From Trebouxia sp. TZW2008 (lineage: Eukaryota > Chlorophyta > Trebouxiophyceae > Trebouxiales > Trebouxiaceae), in NCBI GenBank assembly GCA_002118135.1, contig BDIU01000231.1, forward strand, positions 42,437 to 106,436: DNA of 64,000 bases. Direction: 5' to 3'. A model generated the notes under the pieces. The model was not told the origin of the DNA. It worked only from the letters and a program-made list of their open reading frames with translations, and ran no database searches. Each line of letters opens with the position of its first letter. Positions within the stretch are counted from its first letter, which is position 1. Both the position numbers and the translations under genes were made by a program. Positions 47,101 through 57,600 of this stretch are shown here, in pieces.

Positions 47101-50100
47101 CTTGGTCTTGGCGCCAATCAGCTCAATGTCTATGGTGGATGTGTTGGTGGACAAGATGCAGTCAGGCCCGCAAACCCTCTCCAGATCTGCAGCATCATGC
47201 CAAACATGGCTCACAACTGCAAGGTGGACGAGGCAAAGGGGCACAGCAGGCCATGCTGCAAATGCTTCTGGAGATACATGTTCAAAGCCTGCGCTTGACC
47301 AGGACTGCTGATAGTGTTGGGCAGACTTGCACTGCAGACATGCTCAACAGATACATCAGTTTTAACGAAATCCTGACGCCATCTCTACCACACTAGCAAC
47401 TGCACGCAGTCATAGCAAGCTGCCTTGGATGCTGACGATTTTCCCCACACAGGCACCACGGACATGCTCAAAGAAGCATCCCCCCCTTGTGCTTGCTGTA
47501 TCGCATAGCTACTGCAGTTCATGGCTGTATGCAGCAAAGCTGTCAGCACAGTCTGGCCTGCCAAGCAACACCAGGGCTCAGGCACCTCAGCCTCGCTGCG
47601 CATCTTGACTTCTGTCGGCTGTACTGTACCTGCAAAGATCTTCTGCTTGAGGTCGATACTCTCAATGACAGCCTCCACAACCATGTCCACATCCTTGAAG
47701 TCATCATAGCTGAGGGTGCCCTTGAGCTTGGTCAGCAGCTTGTCTACCTGCTGCTGGTTCATCTTGCCCCGCTTCACCTGACTCATCAGGTTGGACTTCA
47801 CCCTGCTCAAGCCAGCCTGCAGAGGCAATGCAAATGTCAACGCAAGTGCAATGAATGTAGCCATACATCCCGCTTTCTGATGGGCCCTGACACCCGCCTG
47901 TGGCTGGCATGGAGTTCACTGGACGAGCGACACATGTGCTGACATACATGAGGAGCTCGCCTAACAATTTGCATGCTGTGCTGCTTTGCTGACAGCTGCA
48001 TTCATTGTGTGACAAGGTGTGTCAGAAAATAGTGGTGCTTGCAACAAGTGAACATGTCCAGCACAACAGGTTGGCAACAGTGTGCTGCAATACTAGACAG
48101 TGCCCTCTGAATGCATTGCAACTATGATTATTATTATTGATTATTGAAGACCTGATCCAGGCTGCGGTGTGCTTCCTGCAATGCCGTGTCCCCGACTTGG
48201 AGCAAATTGCAAACTGTCGCAAAGGCTTATTGAATGCCTACCAGACTCAGAATCCTCCTCACAACAAGCAGTCCATTAGATGCAGCAGCTGTTACAAGCA
48301 GCAGCGCATCACCTACAGGACTTGTCGTTGACTTCTTGAACTATCTGTTACCCTACCGACAGACCAGCAGTGGCAATGCTGCTGCCCATGTGCCTCAGAT
48401 TCATGGCAGAAACAAATTTTTCAAAACAGTAAAAAGAAACAACAGGGTCGCCTCACCTCGAGGAACTTGTCATTGACCTCCTTGATGATGACCTGCTGTC
48501 CCACCAGCAGACCAGCAGTGGCAATGCCGCTGCCCATCAAGCCGCCACCAATGACAGCCACCTTGTTCACCTTGCGTGGCTTCAGGCCAGCGTCTGTCAC
48601 ACCTGAGACCTTCTTGGTGGAGCGCTGTGCAAAGAAGATGTGCACCAAGGCCTTGTGGGTGTCCAAAGAGGCTGCCTTGGCAAAGGCTTCTTGCTCCTGC
48701 AGCCAACAAGTCAGGCATGCTCAAACCATGTGCAGATATTGTGACCATTTATTGCATTTGTTGGCTGTTGGCTGTGTTTCTTTGGCTGTGCTTTAGTGGC
48801 TTTGGCTTTTGTCAGCATCAAGCATGCAAAGTCACAAGCACCACTGTAAGCTATATTCTACCAGCACCAGCACATTGGCAGCAAACCCTGGCTGGTACAC
48901 AAGTTGCGATTGTTTGCTGGCAACAGCAAGTGGGACATTCATCACAAGCTTGCTGTTGCCTGTAGCTTCAGCCAACAAGGCTGTGCAAATGGCCCTCATG
49001 ACGTGGAAGCATGATCAACAATGCCTCCTTTGGCGATCAAGCACTGCCCACAGGAGAATGCATGCAAACTTGCTTTGTACAGCATGTACAATGCAGCACA
49101 CAGTTGCATCAACAGTCATGCCAGCTTGAAAGCAGAGAAGCGTCAAGTCATTTGTCCGACAAAACACCTTGTCAATGCCCTTGAGCCCACCAAACTCCAC
49201 ACCCCATCTGATAGCATCCAAGCACAGCTGAGGGTGTGTCAGGTGGGCTGCTTTCTTGGCAGCCTGTGTCTTGGCAAAGTCAATGATGGCCAAAGCCTCT
49301 CCCAACGACTCCAGCTTATCTGTCCTGTAGAGTGTCTGAGGCCTAGGCGCCTTACCAGCTGCAATTGCCAGAGCCAGCTGCCTGGCGGCTGGCAGCAGCT
49401 TCTCCTTGGGTACAACATCATCCACCAAACCTAGCTTCTTGGCGGCTCCCTCCTTGATTGGCTGACTGGTCAGCATCATCTCGCAAGCCTGTATGAACAG
49501 CAATTCACCTCACTGCAGACAATGAGGCTGCACCATCCAAGGAGCAACGCAGAGAGTGATGAGGAGCAGCTGGCAGCATAAGGCAGCACTCGTCACCCGT
49601 CTGAGCAGATGCTCATCAGTAGGATGCACACAGCGCCAGCAAGCAGGTGCACACGGCATTTGTACAAGTATACAGCGTGCAGGTTTGACCACTGCTAGCT
49701 AACCTTCTGCAGGCCCACAAGACGAGGCAACCGCTGTGTGCCTCCAAATCCTGGCAGAATGCCAAGCGACAGCTCTGGCAGGCCCCACCGTGTTCCAGGG
49801 GTACAAAGGCGAGCATTGCAAGCCATGGCTGTCTCACAGCCACCACCTAGAGCAATGCCCTCCACAGCAGCCACAGTTGGCTTGGGACCACTTTCCAGCA
49901 GCTCACAGAAGGCAGCGTTGATCTTGCTGTCAATTCCACCTCCTCCAGACTGGTTTTGAAACTGCTGGATGTCAAAGCCAGCTGAGAATTTGCCGCCCTG
50001 ACCAGTGACGACAATGGCCTTGACATCAGAGCGGTTATGTGCCTCTCTGGCATGGTTGAACAGGGAAGCAAGTACTGCAGAACACCATCAACTCTCAGGG

Positions 50101-50302
50101 GACCTTTGGAGGAGCCAGGGTTGACTGCCAGGCCGACGTCGCAAAGTTGATCATGGCCGTGAAATCAATGTGTGTCTTCTGGAAAAGAGACCGCAGCTAC
50201 AAAAAGCCTACCGTTGGGATGCAGCGCGTTGACTGGAGGGTTGGCAAGAGTGATGATTGCTACGCCGTCTTGTCCGACGTTCAGTGTGGCGCTCGGAGCC
50301 AT
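44160..50302 (-). CDS. MFP2: Peroxisomal multifunctional protein: enoyl-CoA hydratase / 3-hydroxyacyl-CoA dehydrogenase (MFP2/AIM1 type)
   Basis: Catalyses hydration of trans-2-enoyl-CoA and NAD-dependent oxidation of 3-hydroxyacyl-CoA in peroxisomal fatty-acid beta-oxidation. Ten exons join in phase: 50,302-50,212; 50,074-49,704; 49,488-49,168; 48,696-48,457; 47,816-47,630; 47,186-47,008; 46,473-46,274; 45,608-45,447; 45,036-44,809; 44,346-44,160. They give 721 aa, the length of plant AIM1. Hydratase domain: [19 protein letters not shown] and [20 protein letters not shown], with both catalytic Glu residues. Dehydrogenase: [15 protein letters not shown] (NAD site, about residues 307-321), [22 protein letters not shown] (catalytic His) and NCTGFAVNR. 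The C-terminal domain includes [18 protein letters not shown]. The last residues KSSSKL form a canonical PTS1 peroxisome signal. It is divergent from the LEA-like gene, with 364 bp between start codons. Confidence 0.97.
46023..46185. repeat. 163-bp near-perfect inverted repeat (foldback hairpin)
   Basis: Left arm 46,023-46,089 and right arm 46,119-46,185 are 67 nt each and match at 62 positions when one is reversed and complemented; the loop is 29 nt. Forty-seven of the 52 positions from the loop inward keep long unbroken pairing. It lies in intron 7 of the beta-oxidation gene. It could be a small foldback transposon (MITE) or a small-RNA precursor. No clear target-site duplication is visible. 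Confidence 0.9.
48308..48396 (-). repeat. Echo of MFP2 exon 4 3' edge
   Basis: TCACCTACAGGACTTGTCGTTGAC...CAGACCAGCAGTGGCAATGCTGCTGCCCAT repeats, with about 80% identity, the end of exon 4 including its donor (48,452-48,538). It lies about 145 bp downstream in the transcript, inside intron 4, and has a short internal change that breaks the frame. Confidence 0.8.
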
Positions 50303-50666
50303 CTTGAGGTACAATGCTTATCGATAGATTGATATGACCAGATGTGTATGCACAAGTTCTGGCTCTGCGCACACGCACTGTGACTATCGCTTTTCGCAGA
50401 ACCCACGCTGGCATGATGACCTGGCAATGTGGCTCGAACATAATTTGTCACGTGTGCACGTGATCCTTAGTAAATTTTTGAACCGCATCTCGGCCAGTCT
50501 TCTTCATGTGCATCAAATGCTCGCCAAGAAATGCCACTTAAGCCTTGCAATACTGGCAGCGATAAACATCTGCGTATCAAACTTCCACAAGTATCACTGT
50601 TTAGGGTAACTTCCTCGAACATCACGTTTAAGCTGTGAAACTGATTGTTTCGACGGCTTTGAAACC
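50303..50666. promoter_or_regulatory. Shared bidirectional upstream region of the MFP2 and LEA-like genes
   Basis: Only 364 bp separates the two divergent start codons, so both promoters and 5' leaders must fit here. A CACGTGTGCACGTGA stretch (about 50,449-50,463) holds two CACGTG-type G-box cores, bound in plants by bZIP and bHLH factors of stress and light responses. Function is inferred. Confidence 0.5.
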
Positions 50667-53600
50667 ATGAGCTTCAGGGCCATGCGACATGCAGCTAAGC
50701 TGTTGGATCGTATGCAGCTGTCGAGCTTGAATGCACCAAGGTCTGCGATGCCACAAATTCCCAGTTGCATATGGTTTCTGTTGCTCTTTCTTCATAAGTT
50801 GTGCCTGGCGTGCTTGCTTTCTTCCACAGATTGCTCACTGTCAATATGCTTGCTTGTAGTCACAACCTGCAAAGGACGCTACCAGCTGTCTCCAGTAATT
50901 GGAGTTCCTTTCATACATCTCCCGCTGCGGCTAAAGTCGAAGGTACGACCATCTTCCTTACTACTTGCACATCACTGGCGTATGCTGCCCTGTAGATGTT
51001 CTCAAGCTGTAAGGTTTGATGCAAGGCATTTAACGATGTTGGCGTACCAGGAGCATCAAGTCTTTTGCAATGCATGTATCAAAGTCTTAATACCAGCCCA
51101 GCTATATTTGCATTGTCCTGCTGGAGAATTGGCACAGACGGACACCTTTATTTTCTGTTCGTGCACGCTTGCGTGCATGCATGCATGTGTCAGATGTGTT
51201 GATCAGCTCTCATGCAGTCCTTGATGTTTTCCAACTACTTTCACGCCAAACGTGATTGCTATGACAGATACATACATCCCTCAGGACAGCAACAAAATCA
51301 GTTGTGGTGTTGCAGCTGCACCCGCTGACTCCATCACACATATTTGCAATCATGCTACTTTTTGACAAGCCTTCAACTCAATGCTGCAGGTGACAAGAGT
51401 GTTGGCTATGGATCATCCCAGGTGGAGGAAGACAGAACAGGGGGCAAGCCTCAAGGAGGAGGCCCAAAACCCACAGAGTATGGTACACTTGAGCGCCCTG
51501 GCATTCCCAGCAGAGAAAGCGATGCTGGCAGAGACCCTGACAAGACGCGGCCCCGCACTGGCACAACTGGTGGAGACCCCAACAAATGGCAGTACGCCTT
51601 CTGCTCTCTACACTTCATGCCCATGCTCACAAACCTTAAATTCAGCTTTTCTGGCTGCAAGCAAGCTGCTATGCTAATGCTTGCTTGCCACAGTGGTGCT
51701 GGCACAGCTCAGTTGTGCATACGTCATATGCACTCACGATCACAAAGCATGCAAAGCAGCTGCAGCACAAGAAAGTCTGCAAATAGGTTGCAAACTTGTT
51801 GCCCAATCGTCAGCAGTGCAGGTTGTTCATCGTTGCCATTGCCAGCTGAGCTTTGTACCTTGCACCACGTGAGTCTTATTCGCATCACCTTTGTGACTGT
51901 CTGATACATTCAACACATAATTGACAGCAGTGCAGGCTTTGCAGGTCATCAGGTGAGCTTTGTACCTTGCACAATGTGAGTCATATCGCTGTCACCTTTG
52001 TGACTGCCTGATACACTCAGCAACATGCAGGCCAGGGAAAACACCGCCTGGGTATGACAAGGACAAGGTGCGGGCTGCCACAGCTAAGGAGCAGGGAGTG
52101 ACAGAGGAGTTTCAGGGCAATCAGGGTGTTGGGCACCTAGGTTCTGACCCCACAAAAGACACTTCTGACAACAGGCCTGACTACGGCACAGCTGACCCTC
52201 AAAAGTAAGCACATCCCTGTGTATCATGCAGCCGCAGGCATCTATCTTTGGGCAGCAGTCTGCTTGCAAGCATATCATGACATGTTGCGAGGAGCATTTA
52301 CACTGTTTGTAGGCTGAAGCCCTACCACCATGTGCAGTTAATGATTCATAACTTGCCGTCCACGCAAACATGTTGAGATTGCTTCACACCTTGCCGTCCA
52401 CGCAAACATGTTGAGATTGCAAGACACTGCAGATGCAATGCATGTCTTGCTCTCCTTCACTGCTCTGCATGTGGCAGATAAGCTGGTCACGTTCTTCAGA
52501 AAGCTCCAGTGTGTGCTCATCAGGCCCGTGCTCGGTGGGTCAGATTTCACTTTGTAACCAGGCAGCTGCTTGTATCCATTCAAGCCTTGAGCTACAAGAA
52601 CAACGCCGTAGACATGCATATGCTGCACAAGCATGCAAGCCTGATGTATACCTGGTCAAGTGTTACAGCTCACTTGGCATGGTGCAGGAGTGAAGAAGAG
52701 CTGTTTCAGGGAGGCAACCAGCGGCAGGAGCAGGGCAGAGCTGGCAATGTGCACAATGTAGACTCAGGGGAGACAGCTGGCATGCCCAAAGAGCAAAAGC
52801 CCCCCTCAAGCTCTCCTGTAGAACACCATGACGACAAGCGGGCAGGTGAAACATTGGGCATTTGGGCTGCTTCTCTCTGACAGCAGCTCCCTTGATGACG
52901 CCTAATAGCAAAAAGCTTTGTGTCCCTTATTGTACACTCAGCTGACATCATCATCATTGTTCATCTTTACATTCCTAGTCATCAGGTTCTGAAGCCTGCC
53001 TAGCAAGCGTGGTAGTCAATGTTGAATTATCACATGTTTGCTAATGGGAATCTTGTGATTCTGCTGAGGGGCACGCAGAAGCAGTGCTCAAGTCTGTTCT
53101 GAGCCACTTTGTGCCACACTAAAGGTCACATTTGATGTGGCTGCAGCTCAAGGCAAAGTAAGTGGGAATGACTCATGGGACCCATCCTCCACAACCCCTA
53201 GCCTTGATAAAGCCGCCCGGGTGACTGACCCCAGGGTGCCTAGGGAAGAGCGATCAGGCCTCAGCCCTACTGATGTGAGCACACGGCTTACATGCCCTTC
53301 AGCCCCTCTCACATTTGCCCCGTCCTTCTGAACACACATTGTCTTAATCTGCTGCACTAGTGACATGCTTCAAGCTTGATCTGTGCAAATGCATGCGTTT
53401 GTGCATTCCAAAGCGCATGTCAGCAGGCTCAGGGGGCCCAGCTGGATATGTACAGGAGCAATCAACTGTTTCCAACCAATTTGGTCTTGTTGGGCAAATG
53501 CAGGCTTAGCAAACATGCGCTACGTTTTAAGGTTTGACGAGGCTGATCATGTAATCTGATGCATACAGCTGATTTTGGTTTGCTGACACAGGGTCCACCT

Positions 53601-53738
53601 GAAGGCTCTCCTGAGCCAGGCAGCTATGAGGCAGAGCTGACACAGAATGTGCGAGTGAATGAAACACCAGAAAGCCCACAGGAGATACCTGCAAAGGTAC
53701 CATCAGCAATAAACCCTCAGCAGCCAAAGGGTGATTAG
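50667..53738 (+). CDS. LEA-like hydrophilic protein with mitochondrial-type presequence
   Basis: Seven exons join in phase: 50,667-50,740; 50,830-50,942; 51,390-51,591; 52,031-52,204; 52,688-52,845; 53,147-53,274; 53,592-53,738. They give 331 aa. The first about 60 residues (MSFRAMRHAAKLLDRMQLSS ... SSFHTSPAAAKVEG) are rich in Arg, Ser, Leu and Ala with few acidic residues, as in mitochondrial targeting peptides. The rest is very hydrophilic and low in hydrophobic residues: Gly, Pro, Asp, Glu, Lys, Gln, Ser and Thr dominate, with pieces such as KPQGGGPKPTEYG, PPGYDKDKVRAATAKEQG and GSPEPGSYEAELTQN. This resembles late-embryogenesis-abundant or hydrophilin proteins that protect against desiccation, but no named LEA family motif is clear. 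No membrane segment is seen. It shares a short divergent promoter region with the peroxisomal gene. Confidence 0.75.
51840..52030 (+). repeat. Tandem duplication upstream of LEA-like exon 4
   Basis: AGCTTTGTACCTTGCAC..., then GTGAGTC...ATCACCTTTGTGACTG and CTGATACA, occurs at 51,848-51,912 and again at 51,957-52,018, a spacing of about 109 bp. It lies in intron 3 just before the exon 4 acceptor. Confidence 0.75.
52341..52425. repeat. 41-bp direct repeat
   Basis: CTTGCCGTCCACGCAAACATGTTGAGATTGC occurs twice in succession in intron 4 of the LEA-like gene with almost no difference, so it is young. Confidence 0.9.
53417..53487 (-). mobile_element. Dispersed retroposon-like repeat, copy 4 (fragment)
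   Basis: Read on the minus strand: TTGGTTGGAAACAGTTGATTGC, then TGTACATATCCAGCTGGGCC and CTGAGCCTGCTG. It matches the middle of the repeat at 3.2 kb and lacks the AATG tail. Confidence 0.55.
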
Positions 53739-54359
53739 CACGCTGGGCAATTATCATTGTGTGCACAATTTGTGCACAAACTCTTGCGCTCAGCAGCATA
53801 GGCCTGCGCCAGACAGCCTGCAGGTGCTCTAGATTTACCAGCTTTGGCGTCAAAGCCATAGATTGAGGCCAATATGGCCAGTGCTCAACTTGACATCTAT
53901 AGCCAGCTGCGTCATTCAGTAGTAGAGGTTACAGCACTGAGCAATCAATCATCTTTGAGTGCAGCTCTAAACTGCAAGCCATTGAAAGGGTCAGGTTCGG
54001 GTTTCAGGAACGGTGAAGGCTGTACAATACATGCATCGTGGTGGCCTATCAGGGAATCCTTCACCTTCATGCACGTCACCTGAAACAAGAAAGCACTTGC
54101 TATAGCTGACTGGCTTCAGGACCAGGCATCCTGGTGAACACAGATGCCACACAACACTGGCATCAAAGAAAGAAGAAGTTGCAAACAACGAGTTGTGAGC
54201 TGAATAAGCATGCCACCAAGATCGCAGTTGACAGTTCTCTCGGGCGGTTCACTCACATCTTGGATACACGGTGGATAGCAGCCGTTATGGATATTATGGT
54301 GATACTAGACGCATGGTCATCTGTGTCTTCGTGCGACGTGATTCGGTGGGTGATCTCTG
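53739..54359. other. Intergenic region between LEA-like gene and SUMO-like relic
   Basis: Includes the LEA-like 3' untranslated region. Short open stretches are present (54,134-54,360) but none resembles a known protein. Confidence 0.4.
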
Positions 54360-54605
54360 ATGGTTAATCTCAGGGGTACAGCCAAGCGTTTTGAGAGCAA
54401 GGTTTTTGAGCGGATGACGCCGCAGCAAATATCCTGATATGCATTTCTGATCAGACAGGATAGTCACTGACAGCCTTTCGGCTGTTCCGCAGTGGTTCGC
54501 AGCTGAATGATCAGCATTCTCACGAGGTAGATCTACGACTGAGCAGTCAGCCTGGAGTAACAGTTATGCCCGAAACTGCCTTTTGAAGGACATCCATGCC
54601 GCTCT
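54360..54605 (+). pseudogene. SUMO-like (ubiquitin-fold) coding relic, plus copy
   Basis: ATG at 54,360 opens MVNLRGTAKRFESKVFERMT, matching the first strands of SUMO (NLRVRGTDG...FKVKxxTPL), and stops at TGA. A second frame then reads DQTG, a TAG, SLTAFRLFRSGSQLNDQ and HEVDLRLSSQPG, matching the rest of a SUMO fold. The homologous minus-strand relic is at 42,316-42,490. At least two disruptions are present, so it is not translated as one SUMO protein unless spliced in an unexpected way. Confidence 0.5.
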
Positions 54606-54650
54606 GCAAATGCAGGAGCCCGCTGAAAGTACAGTAAGGTTGACAGCGAC

Positions 54651-57600
54651 ATGGGCCAAACAGTAGCTTTCTGTTTGTGGCAGTGCCTGCCAACAAAGTT
54701 GCAAGACTCAGATCCTTTCTTCTTCATCAACGCCGCTGAGCATCTAGGCCAGGCGTGCAATTGGAATTTGCTCAATCTTGGCAGCTCAGCAGCAATTGTT
54801 AAGTTTGCAGCAGTGCTACCTGGCGACCAAGTCCCAGACAGTCTGGAGCTCAGGGGTGGTAACACAGGGGCTTCTACATGGGCTGCTGTGCCAGAGCCTG
54901 TCAGGCCCATTCTTCTCCTGATGCACAGCTTCTACGCCATGTGGCACGAGCAGCAAAAGCACAGCCAGAATCAGAACCATTGTGTCATGCTGGCAACAAA
55001 ACAGATCAATACCACAATATGCAATATCAGGGCGCACCTGGAGCAGCTGCCTGCGCCAGACACAGAGACAACAAGTCCTTGCATTATCAGCATGCGTGCA
55101 GCACTCCTCCTTCTGAGGCTGCTGCACATCCTCACTTCACTCAAAGCTGATGATTTGAGGCGGGAAACCACAGTAAAATTGCTGAAAGAAGCCATTCTGT
55201 CAGTGACTGCAAAGATAGGCGACCTGGTCACCTCCATGCCTGCTATTGACCAAAGGCAGGCACACATATTGTCAATGCCTTGCGCAAAACTGGCTGTGGC
55301 AATCTCTAGGCAGATGGGCAGGAGCAAGTCAGCACAGTTGTCTCCCACAGCCAATCAGTGGGTGGTCTCAGTGCTTGAACATCTCACCAGGAATGCTCCG
55401 TTTGGCGTCTTGGAAGCTGTCGCAGCAGGCATCCTGTCATCAGGTGCGCAGCTGTCTTGCAGTTGCCAACAATATGGGCATGGCCATGATGCTGTGTCTT
55501 AATTGCAACAGCACTGTTTTGACTATGCTGCAGCTGTCATGCCATGTCTTCAGTTCCTGCCTGTTGCATACAGGCAGCTGCAATTGGCTCTTCAATCGTA
55601 CAGTGATTGCTCTTTGTCACGAGTGCTTTGGTTCCCAAGAAAACCGCTCCTTATAGCATTGTCCTTACTCAGAGGTGCCACTTCAGTCAGAATTCACTGA
55701 TTGGTAATCAAATGCATTGTCCTTACATCAAGCATGTCCTTACTTTGAGTATCCTGACAAAGAGAAGTTACTGTATCATGGTCAATTTTGTACAGAGCTT
55801 GGGTAGTGGAGCAGTATTGCTTGTCAGACCGCCTCATAGCATTTCATGCATGCAGGCGCAATCCTGATTCTGGTTCTAGCCCTGGACACAGCTGCAGATC
55901 AGGTCACCAATGATCAGAGTGCAACAGCAGATCTGGCATTCTCAGTACTGTTCAGCATGGTTTCTAGAGATTCTTCCTCAAGTGTTTCAGCAGAAACGGA
56001 GAAGGCTCTCTTGCAGATGCAAGCAGTGCCACGTTTGTGCAAGCTACTGGCATCATACATCGCTGCCTGGACGTCAAATGTGCCCTGTGACACGTCAGAT
56101 GATATGACTCTTGTGCCACTCAAAGCCGCAAGTAAGCTTGCACCTGGCTCAAATCGCGTTGTGCTGCATTGTGCGATTTCTCCGCTGACATCTGCCAACC
56201 CTGTATGTTCGTGCTGTTCAAAGTATGTTTCATGACTGTTTTGCCTAGGGGCTTGTCCAAAGACACAGCACTGCCGTCAAGTATCAGCATCACTTCAACG
56301 ACATAGTCAAGATATCACTTTCACACAGTGCACTTGCTTGCTGGCATAAGCTCTTATGCTGTATTTGCAGGCGTGCACATGCAATGGGTCTGCACAGCAG
56401 GGCTTGACATTGTCAACAAGGCCATCAAGCTCACTGAAACCATCAGTAGGCTGCTTGAGCACACACCCTCTCCTGCAGACCCCAACACCGCCCTGCCTAC
56501 CCCAACAGCTGCTGCTTGGCATCTTTTACAGAAGTCCTATGAGACAGCAGTCAAGGCGAGAGTCCTCTGTCTCCTTGATGAAACCATGGTCCGCAGGCAC
56601 TGCGACCCACAGGCAGCAGCTGAGCTCTGCAGAGCTGCGCAACAGCTGAACACAGCACTGATGCAAACTCAGTATTGCCTGATTGGCGGCCATTTGCCAA
56701 ACCTTCAGCTGGATGTCACAACACTCATGAGGTCAGTGATGTGTAGCTCTAGCATGTTTTCTTGATCTGCCCCGCGTACAAAATTGCACAATGCATATTG
56801 TAGACGTGTGCACCAGACATAAACAGCCATGTTTCTTGCAACTCAAGAAGAGCGTCAGTAACGTCATCATGGATATGCATACTGAATGTATCTTGCGCAC
56901 CATGCATAAGCAAAGCTGTGCTCAAGCATGCAACAATGTGCAATTGTGCAGCAACATTTCCGTTTCTGTGGTAGCACCCATGAATGTCAAGACGTGATGT
57001 GTGATGCCTGACTGTAATCGCTCCTCACAGAAACCATCTGAGAAGGGTGTTGACAAGCCAGCAGACGCATCCAGTAGCAGTTTCAGCTTTGACCAAGCTC
57101 ACCATCGCGTGTTTGAGGAGGCTTGCTAGAGACCCCTCAGCATTGGGTCCAACCTCAGAAGAAAGCAAGGCCGCTGCACAGGGCACATCAAAGCAACCAA
57201 GCACTCTGGGGCAACAGACAACAACTCCTCAGCACTCATGGCATCTTAAGGCAGAGACCTTGTGTGAGCTATGGGAGCTATGCCGTAAGTACATTGTCAC
57301 CCTGAATTTGCTTTGTTTCTGACTCACTGATTGCAGCATATCAGGCACGCATAGACCTGCTTGCTGTCTGGCTGAAGACCTTGCAGATTACAGAAGCCTC
57401 CTGCCTGGGACGATGTACCACAACAAGCAGCTTGTTGAGGATTTGTTGATTCCATCTATTACTGGGACATCTTTGTGGAGCTGAGTGCATGTATGCTGTG
57501 CTGTGCTGGCAATCTCGCCACACCTGTCTCTCTCACACAGTGTGATATCTCAAGACTCACTTGATTTGCAGGTCTCTCGTTCCGGGACAAGGTGTTGCAT

